56,265 bases of DNA from HXMU1420-2 sp040830545 (GTDB lineage Bacteria > Pseudomonadota > Alphaproteobacteria > Rhodobacterales > Rhodobacteraceae), in NCBI GenBank assembly GCA_040830545.1, contig JBFOMB010000058.1, positions 1-56,265 on the forward strand. The letters run 5' to 3'. The notes beneath the pieces were generated by a model. That model had not been told where the DNA came from and made no database searches. It saw only the letters and a list, made by a program, of their open reading frames with translations. The translations under genes were made by a program, and so were the position numbers. Positions 50,642 through 56,265 of this stretch are shown here, piece after piece; position 1 is the stretch's first letter; every line of letters begins with the position of its first letter.

Positions 50642-51607
50642 TCAGGCCAGCCCGGCGCGCAGGCAGTCGTGGATGTGCAGGATGCCTTCGGCCTGTCCGT
50701 CCCCGTTCGGGTTCACAACGAACAGACAGGTCACCTTGGGCGTTTTCATCGTCATTTCCGCCACGGCCTTTTCGGCCATGGAATCGGGCGCAATGGTCCT
50801 TGGATTGCGAGTCATGACCTGGTCCACATCCAGCGTCAGAAGATCCTTCATATGCCGACGCAAGTCACCATCGGTGACAATCCCGGCCAGCTGCCCGTGA
50901 TCGCCTTCAACGCCAACCACGCCGAACCCTTTTTGTGTCATGATCAACAGCGCCTCGCTCATGGCCGTGCCGCTGGGCACCATGGGCACATCCGTATGCA
51001 TCAGGTCGCGCACGCGGCTCAGCTGTGCGCCCAGTTTGCCGCCCGGATGAAAGTCGCGGAAATGTTCGGGGGTGAAGTTGCGATGGTGCATCAGCGCAAT
51101 CGCCAGCGCGTCCCCCAATGCCAGTGTCATCGTGGTCGAATTCGACGGGACCACGCCGTACCCGCAGGCCTCGCCGGTTTGGGGGATCAGCAGGTGAATA
51201 TCCGCCTCCCGCATCAGGGTGCTATCCATGCGGCTGGACAAGCCGATCAGCGGAATACCGAACCGACGTGTATAGCTGAGCAGGTTGGCCAGTTCCGGGG
51301 CCTCGCCCGAATTAGAGATGGCCAGTACGATGTCACCTTTGGCCACCATGCCCAGATCACCATGGCTGGCCTCAGCCGGATGCACGAAAAACGCAGGTGT
51401 GCCGGTGCTGGCCAAAGTTGCCGCGATCTTGTGTGCGATATGGCCGGATTTGCCGATCCCGCTGACAATCACCCGGCCCGGCGCGTTCAGGATCGCCTGA
51501 GCCGCATTGTCAAAACCGTCGTCCAGATGCTCGGCCAGCGCGGTCAGCGCCTGCATTTCGGTCTGGATCACGTGCTTTGCGGTGTCGCGGAACATGGTGA
51601 GACTCAC
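50642..51607 (-). CDS. kdsD: Arabinose-5-phosphate isomerase KdsD
   Basis: A 321-residue enzyme that converts ribulose 5-phosphate to arabinose 5-phosphate for Kdo synthesis. The SIS domain has RVIVSGIGKSGHIAHKIAAT, FVHPAEASHGDLGMV and SNSGEAPELANLL. Two CBS domains fill the C-terminal 120 residues. It overlaps rnd by four bases and leads into lptC after 11 bases, joining precursor synthesis to LPS export. Confidence 0.95.
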   Translation of the reverse strand: MSLTMFRDTAKHVIQTEMQALTALAEHLDDGFDNAAQAILNAPGRVIVSGIGKSGHIAHKIAATLASTGTPAFFVHPAEASHGDLGMVAKGDIVLAISNSGEAPELANLLSYTRRFGIPLIGLSSRMDSTLMREADIHLLIPQTGEACGYGVVPSNSTTMTLALGDALAIALMHHRNFTPEHFRDFHPGGKLGAQLSRVRDLMHTDVPMVPSGTAMSEALLIMTQKGFGVVGVEGDHGQLAGIVTDGDLRRHMKDLLTLDVDQVMTRNPRTIAPDSMAEKAVAEMTMKTPKVTCLFVVNPNGDGQAEGILHIHDCLRAGLA

Positions 51608-52218
51608 GAATGGGCGAAGATGTCGATTTCAGGCCAGCCCGCCAGATCCAGCCGTGCGCGCGTTGGCAGGAAATCGAAACAGGCCTGCGCGAGGTCGGTG
51701 CGACCTTCGCGCGCCAGCCGCTCGTCCAGCTTCGCCTTGATCTGATGCAGATACAGAACGTCGGATGCGGCATAGTCCATCTGCGCATCGGTCAGCGTCT
51801 CTGCGCCCCAATCACTCATCTGCTGCTGTTTGGAAATGTCGATGCCCAGCAATTCCTGCGTCAAGTTCTTCAGCCCGTGTCGGTCGGTATAGGTGCGGAT
51901 CAGACGACTGGCGATCTTGGTGCAATAGACCGGCGCGGTCAGCGCGCCAAACGCATGATAGAGCGCCGCAATGTCGAAGCGACCAAAATGAAACAGCTTT
52001 AGGACATCGGGGTTTTCCAGCATCGCGGCCAGATTTGGTGCCGCGCTCTGCCCCTTGGCCACCTGCACGATATGCGCGTTGCCATCGCCACCGGACATCT
52101 GCACCACGCACAGCCGGTCGCGATGTGGGTTCAGCCCCATGGTTTCACAGTCAATGGCCACCACCGGGCCCAGATCCAGCCCGTCGGGCAGGTCGTTCTG
52201 ATAAAGATGGGTCGCCAT
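51604..52218 (-). CDS. rnd: Ribonuclease D, catalytic domain only
   Basis: A 204-residue DEDD-type 3'-5' exoribonuclease. Exo motifs are VAIDCETMGLNPHRDRLCVV, LFHFGRFDIAALYHAFGA and the C-terminal AQMDYAASDVLYLHQIKAKL. The HRDC domains of E. coli RNase D (375 residues) are absent, a short form common in alphaproteobacteria. It probably trims tRNA and other stable RNA ends. It is the first gene of the kdsD-lpt unit. Confidence 0.92.
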   Translation of the reverse strand: MATHLYQNDLPDGLDLGPVVAIDCETMGLNPHRDRLCVVQMSGGDGNAHIVQVAKGQSAAPNLAAMLENPDVLKLFHFGRFDIAALYHAFGALTAPVYCTKIASRLIRTYTDRHGLKNLTQELLGIDISKQQQMSDWGAETLTDAQMDYAASDVLYLHQIKAKLDERLAREGRTDLAQACFDFLPTRARLDLAGWPEIDIFAHS

Positions 52219-52275
52219 GCGCTCGCCTCGTGTCGCGTTCCTGGCGCCCTACCTAAGCGGCCCGCCCCGCAATTT

Positions 52276-53169
52276 CTAGCCAGCTTTGCGTCTGCGTTCC
52301 CGCCAGATGACAAACAGACCGCCTAGAACGATCAGGATTGCGCCCGGAAACAAATCGCCCCAGGGGGCTTCATCAAAGAACAACCAGCCCAGAACAAAGG
52401 CAATCGGTATGCCAAAATAGGAAAACGGGGCCAGATTGCTTTGTTCCGTCATGCGAAAGGACACGACCAGCGTCAGAACCGCGCAGCCGCCAAACCCACC
52501 CATCGCCAGCAGCCACAGCAGATCGGTAAACGAGGCCAGCGGCGAAAACCCGCCAGTCGCCATCGCAATACCCAGCCCGCCGAGCATGGCATAGAAGGCG
52601 GAGATGAGATTCAGATGTGGGGTCGGCACGTCATCATCCACCAGTCGTGCAAGAACGCCGGAAAACGCGTAGCAGAACCCCGCCCCAACCGGTGCCAATG
52701 CAGCCAGTGAAAACGTGTCCGATCCAGGCCGCATGATCCAGATCACACCGCAAAATCCGATCATCACAGCCGACCAGCGATACCAACCCACACGTTCGCC
52801 CAGCAGAGGAACGGCCAGCGCTGTCATGAAGATCGCGTTGGAATAAGACAGGGTCGCGGCCGTGGCAAAAGCCAATTGGCCGAGTGAATAGTAGAACAGC
52901 AGTTGCGCGATCGTCACCGCCAACCCGCGAATTATCGGCAGTTTCCATTGCCGTATCTGAACAGGCCGCCCCTGAGCATGCCACGCCTTGGACCACCACA
53001 GCGCGATGCCACTAGGGATCAGACCAAACAGGTTGCGATAGGCCGACAGCTCTGCCGCGCTGTATCGCGGCGACAGGTGCTTGATGATCAGCCCCATGAT
53101 GTCGAACAGGGTCAGCGCCAGCAGCGATAACAAAACCGCAAGGACAACATTGTCCCCGCGCTTATCCAT
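52276..53169 (-). CDS. DMT superfamily (EamA) transporter
   Basis: A 297-residue membrane protein with about ten hydrophobic segments in two EamA repeats (LLSLLALTLFDIMGLIIKHL at the start, APFSYFGIPIAFVLGWLFF near the end) and a basic tail RERRRKAG. It resembles the group that includes riboflavin and S-adenosylmethionine carriers, but its substrate is unknown. Its start overlaps the end of the aldehyde dehydrogenase gene by eight bases, so the two are coupled. Confidence 0.9.
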   Translation of the reverse strand: MDKRGDNVVLAVLLSLLALTLFDIMGLIIKHLSPRYSAAELSAYRNLFGLIPSGIALWWSKAWHAQGRPVQIRQWKLPIIRGLAVTIAQLLFYYSLGQLAFATAATLSYSNAIFMTALAVPLLGERVGWYRWSAVMIGFCGVIWIMRPGSDTFSLAALAPVGAGFCYAFSGVLARLVDDDVPTPHLNLISAFYAMLGGLGIAMATGGFSPLASFTDLLWLLAMGGFGGCAVLTLVVSFRMTEQSNLAPFSYFGIPIAFVLGWLFFDEAPWGDLFPGAILIVLGGLFVIWRERRRKAG

Positions 53170-54607
53170 GATGGGCGGCCACGGTTTTCAGCGTTGAAAA
53201 CCCATAGAGCGCCTCGAACCCCTTCTCGCGGCCATGGCCAGATTTGCCGATCCCGCCAAAGGGCAGTTCCACGCCACCCCCCGCGCCGTAATTGTTGATG
53301 AACACCTGACCCGTATGCAGCGCCTTGGCCAACCGCATTTGCCGCGCCCCGTCCCGGGTCCAGATGCTGGCGACCAGGCCATAGTCGGTGCCATTGGCGA
53401 TCTGCATGGCCTCTTCCTCGGTCTCAAACGGGATCAGCACCTGCACGGGGCCAAAAATCTCGTCCTGCGCCAGCGTGTGATCCGGGGGCACATCTGCAAA
53501 CAAGGTGGGGCGCACATAGGCCCCGGTGGAGGGCGCGTGGTCCACGATCAGCCCCTGCGCCGCCATGTTCAGGTCACTGCCCCGGGCCAGGAACCCCTCA
53601 ACAATCTCTTTCTGTCGGGCAGAGATCAGCGGCCCAAGGCGCAAATCCTCCGCAGCCGGGCCAACAGTCAACGCGCCATAGGCCTCGGCCATCTGCGCGC
53701 GCACCGTGTCATAGACCCCGCGCTGCACCAGAATGCGGGACGAGGCAGAGCAGGTCTGTCCCGCGTTCTGGATGCCCGCGTTCACAAGGAATGGCAGCGC
53801 CGCGTCCAGATCCGCATCGTCAAACACCAACTGCGGGGACTTCCCGCCCAACTCCAGCGTCACAGGCACCACATTGCGCGCCGCTGCCGCCTGCACTAGC
53901 GACCCAGTGGCCACCGAGCCTGTGAAACTGACATGCTGTATCCCCGGATGCCCGCTCAGCGCCGCGCCCGCCTCGGCCCCCAGCCCCGGCACCACATTCA
54001 ACGCGCCATCCGGCAGCCCCGCCTCCTGCGCCAAATGGGCAAAGGCCAGGGCAGTCAAGCACGCCTCTTCGGCAGGTTTCAACACACAGGCATTGCCCAT
54101 GGTCAGCGCCGCCCCGACCGAGCGGCCAATGATCTGCATCGGATAGTTCCACGGCACGATATGCCCGGTTACCCCATGAGGCTCCCGCAACGTGTAAACG
54201 GTGTAGCCGTCCAAATAGGGAATGGTTTCGCCCATCACCTTGTCCGCTGCCCCGCCGTAAAACTCACAATAGCGCGCCAGTGCCACGGCATCCGCCCGCG
54301 CCTGGGTCAGCGGTTTGCCCACATCCATCGCCTCGATCGCCGCCAGGTCGTCCACACGTTCCAGCACCAATTGCCCCAGCCGTGTCAGGATGCGCCCCCG
54401 TTCCAGTGCTGTCATCCGCCCCCAATCACTGGCACGCGCCGCCTGCGCCGCTGCCACCGCTGCATCGACATCGGCCTGCCCGCCCCGTGCGATCCGGCAA
54501 ATCCCGGACCCGTCCGACGGGTTCACAAGCGGCAAGGTCTGCCCGCCCATGGCAGCCTGCCAAACTCCACCAATCAAACACAGTTCAGGATCAAACCAGA
54601 TGCTCAC
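53162..54607 (-). CDS. NAD(P)-dependent aldehyde dehydrogenase
   Basis: A 481-residue aldehyde dehydrogenase. The nucleotide-binding segment is VTGHIVPWNYPMQI, with VSFTGSVATGS further on. The general base Glu is in VTLELGGKSP, and the catalytic Cys in NAGQTCSASSR. The sequence is closest to betaine-aldehyde or aminoaldehyde dehydrogenases, but the substrate is not certain. I use the GTG at 54607 (reading SIWFDPELCLIGG) with an AGAGGGGG site. The ATG at 54625 lies inside a repeated intergenic element and is probably not the start. The gene overlaps the transporter downstream. Confidence 0.9.
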   Translation of the reverse strand: MSIWFDPELCLIGGVWQAAMGGQTLPLVNPSDGSGICRIARGGQADVDAAVAAAQAARASDWGRMTALERGRILTRLGQLVLERVDDLAAIEAMDVGKPLTQARADAVALARYCEFYGGAADKVMGETIPYLDGYTVYTLREPHGVTGHIVPWNYPMQIIGRSVGAALTMGNACVLKPAEEACLTALAFAHLAQEAGLPDGALNVVPGLGAEAGAALSGHPGIQHVSFTGSVATGSLVQAAAARNVVPVTLELGGKSPQLVFDDADLDAALPFLVNAGIQNAGQTCSASSRILVQRGVYDTVRAQMAEAYGALTVGPAAEDLRLGPLISARQKEIVEGFLARGSDLNMAAQGLIVDHAPSTGAYVRPTLFADVPPDHTLAQDEIFGPVQVLIPFETEEEAMQIANGTDYGLVASIWTRDGARQMRLAKALHTGQVFINNYGAGGGVELPFGGIGKSGHGREKGFEALYGFSTLKTVAAHHG

Positions 54608-54611
54608 GGCA

Positions 54612-54670
54612 CGCCCCCTCTTCATTGTTCCCCAAATACTCGCGCCGCAGGCATCGGCGCAGCCGATACG
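54612..54670 (-). repeat. 3'-end repeat element, copy 2
   Basis: On the minus strand, a hairpin (ATCGGC at 54662-54667, GCCGAT at 54653-54658, three-base loop) is followed by GAGTATTTGGGGAACAATGAAG. The latter closely matches the sequence after smc at 18044-18066. It fills the space between the ABC ATPase gene and the aldehyde dehydrogenase start. Confidence 0.55.
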
Positions 54671-54676
54671 CCGACC

Positions 54677-56265
54677 TCACCCCGCACGTGCCATGTCCGG
54701 CAATACCGGAGCGGCGGCAATCAATTCCCGCGTATAGGGATGTTGCGGGTCGGTAAAGACCGCCTCGGTCTCTCCCTGCTCCACAATCTGACCCGCCTGC
54801 ATCACCATCACCCGGTCTGTTACGGTGCGCACCACGCTCAGGTCGTGGCTGATAAACAGGTAGGTCAGGCTGTAGGCACGGCACAGATCGGCTAGCAGGT
54901 CCAACACCTGTGCCCGGACCGACACATCCAGAGCGGACACAGCCTCGTCAAACAGGATCAGTTCAGGCCTGATGATCAGCGCACGGGCGATGGCAATCCT
55001 CTGTCGCTGACCACCCGAAAACTCGTGGATGTATTTCTGCATATCCTGGGGTGTCAGCCCGACAGCGATCAGTGCTTCGGCAATCGCGTCGCGCCGGGCG
55101 GACCCGTGCGGAGGATCATCCAGCAGGTGATAAGGCTCCGTGATCAGCCGGTCGACCCGATGGCGCGGGTTGAACGATCCAAACGGGTCCTGAAACACCA
55201 CCTGCATCTTGCGCCGTACGGCCAGATTCGGGCGGTGGCCCGAAAACACCGGATCGCCGTCCAGCAGGATTTCGCCGCTCTGCACCTCTTCCAATCCCAG
55301 GATGGCGCGGGTCAGGGTGGATTTGCCACATCCGCTTTCGCCTACTAACCCCACACGCTCACCCCGATGAATGGTTAGGCTGACATCATTCACCGCGCGG
55401 AACGTACCGGGCGGTTGGAACAGCTGCGTGCGTGGCAGGCGATAATCCCGCACCACGTTGCGTACCTCCAACAGCGGCTCAGGCGCGGGTGGCACGGGAA
55501 GCGACACCTGATGCCCTGATGCGGCAAACAGCATCCGGGTATAGGGATGCTGCATATTGGCAAACAGCTCTTGCGTTGGTCCGGCCTCCACCACCTCGCC
55601 ATGGCGCATGACGGTGATGCGATCCGCCATGTCCGCTACAACAGCAAGGTCATGGGTGATCATCAGCATGCCCATGCCAAACTCACGCACCAGTCCTTTG
55701 AGCAGGTCCAGGATTTGCGCCTGCGTGGTTACGTCCAACGCCGTTGTCGGTTCGTCCGCAATCAGCAGCTTGGGGCGCAGCGCAATGGCCATGGCGATCA
55801 CAACCCGCTGGCGTTGCCCGCCGCTCAGTTCATGCGGATAGCGGGTGAGGGGGAAGCGATCCTCGGGCAGGCCAACGCGGGTCAGCACCTCGCGCGCACG
55901 CGCCTGCGCTGCGTCGGCATCCATCGCGTCGTGGATCAGGATGGTTTCTGCCACCTGTGCACCGATGGTTTTCACCGGATTGAGCGCGGTCATGGGTTCC
56001 TGAAACACCATGCCCACGTCCCGCCCGCGCATCTGGCACAGGCGGGGTTCCGCTGCTTCCATTACGTTCAGCTCGTCGAGTGTGACCTGACCTGTTGCTG
56101 CCGCCCCGCCGGGCAACAGTTGCATCACGGCCAGGGCGGTCCTGGATTTGCCCGACCCGCTTTCGCCGGGGACCGCCACAATTTCACCGGGGTCGATTTG
56201 CAGGGACACATCTTTCCGGATGGGATTCCCGTGAATCGATAAGCTGAGGGTTTTGATGGACAGCA
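54677..56265 (-). CDS. Peptide-type ABC transporter, fused double ATPase, N-terminus outside window
   Basis: The frame stays open to the window edge, giving about 529 residues with only the first few missing. Two ABC domains are fused. The first has Walker A PGESGSGKSRTAL, signature ELSGGQRQRVV and Walker B LLIADEPTTALDV. The second has Walker A VGESGCGKSTLTRAI, signature EFSGGQRQRIAIAR and LILFDEAVSALDV. HPYTR motifs follow both, as in DppD/DppF, OppD/OppF and YejF. It would power import of peptides, or of opines and similar solutes. The permease and binding-protein genes probably lie to the right of the window. The GTG at 56209 is internal, not the start. Confidence 0.93.
   Translation of the reverse strand, partial: LSIKTLSLSIHGNPIRKDVSLQIDPGEIVAVPGESGSGKSRTALAVMQLLPGGAAATGQVTLDELNVMEAAEPRLCQMRGRDVGMVFQEPMTALNPVKTIGAQVAETILIHDAMDADAAQARAREVLTRVGLPEDRFPLTRYPHELSGGQRQRVVIAMAIALRPKLLIADEPTTALDVTTQAQILDLLKGLVREFGMGMLMITHDLAVVADMADRITVMRHGEVVEAGPTQELFANMQHPYTRMLFAASGHQVSLPVPPAPEPLLEVRNVVRDYRLPRTQLFQPPGTFRAVNDVSLTIHRGERVGLVGESGCGKSTLTRAILGLEEVQSGEILLDGDPVFSGHRPNLAVRRKMQVVFQDPFGSFNPRHRVDRLITEPYHLLDDPPHGSARRDAIAEALIAVGLTPQDMQKYIHEFSGGQRQRIAIARALIIRPELILFDEAVSALDVSVRAQVLDLLADLCRAYSLTYLFISHDLSVVRTVTDRVMVMQAGQIVEQGETEAVFTDPQHPYTRELIAAAPVLPDMARAG

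Noticed and set aside
54608..54625. ATG start for the aldehyde dehydrogenase gene at 54625
   Set aside because: The ATG lies in an intergenic repeat also found after smc. The GTG at 54607 has a better ribosome site and gives the expected N-terminus.
1..56265. tRNA, rRNA, CRISPR arrays, insertion sequences and att sites
   Set aside because: By reading alone I saw no cloverleaf gene, spaced direct-repeat array, transposase or flanking duplication anywhere in the window. A covariance-model scan could still find small RNAs.

Overview
The window is about 56 kb of chromosomal DNA, high in GC, from an alphaproteobacterium. It most resembles the Roseobacter group of the Rhodobacteraceae. The reasons are protein similarity recalled throughout, heterotetrameric-type sarcosine oxidase genes, a DctPQM TRAP transporter, the gpmI-envC-ctpA and kdsD-lptCAB-hpf-ptsN orders, and small palindromic intergenic elements typical of this family. 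No rRNA or tRNA gene, insertion sequence, CRISPR array or prophage block was seen.

Layout. (1) Positions 1-8335 form an oxidative accessory region: the start of a sarcosine-oxidase-like operon (soxB, soxD), a phytanoyl-CoA-dioxygenase-like enzyme, a cytochrome P450, a vanillate-demethylase-like Rieske oxygenase, a LysR regulator with a clear binding palindrome, an M29/NicX-fold enzyme, and a MocD/MocE-like desaturase-ferredoxin pair. This is the best candidate for an undescribed pathway. I infer stepwise hydroxylation or demethylation, and perhaps ring opening, of a methylated, possibly N-heterocyclic, compound. (2) 8636-14340 is mixed: GST, MscS channel, thioredoxin-like protein, N-acetylmuramidase, alanine dehydrogenase with a divergent Lrp regulator, and a GntR regulator with its operator. 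(3) 14552-25747 is mostly housekeeping: smc, an L,D-transpeptidase, ribA, an OmpR-type regulator, xthA, pyruvate kinase and an N-formylglutamate amidohydrolase-like gene. (4) 25811-35715 holds a DUF1244 protein, a DMT exporter, hydroxypyruvate isomerase, the dctBD-dctPQM uptake system and a Gfo/Idh/MocA oxidoreductase. (5) 35821-39812 is the gpmI-envC-ctpA operon. (6) 40085-47405 is a surface-glycan cluster: galU, galE, three glycosyltransferases and a two-domain sulfotransferase. (7) 47479-52218 is ptsN, hpf, lptB, lptA, lptC, kdsD and rnd. (8) 52276-56265 is a DMT transporter, an aldehyde dehydrogenase and a peptide-type ABC ATPase cut by the window edge.

How parts work together. DctB and DctD sense C4-dicarboxylates and probably act on two tandem palindromes before dctP. 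DctD has lost both the Walker A lysine and the GAFTGA loop used with sigma-54, and rpoN is missing from its usual place between lptB and hpf, so this system probably works without sigma-54. GalU and GalE supply UDP-sugars to the three transferases next to them, and the sulfotransferase may sulfate the product. KdsD makes a precursor of Kdo for the LPS that LptABC export.
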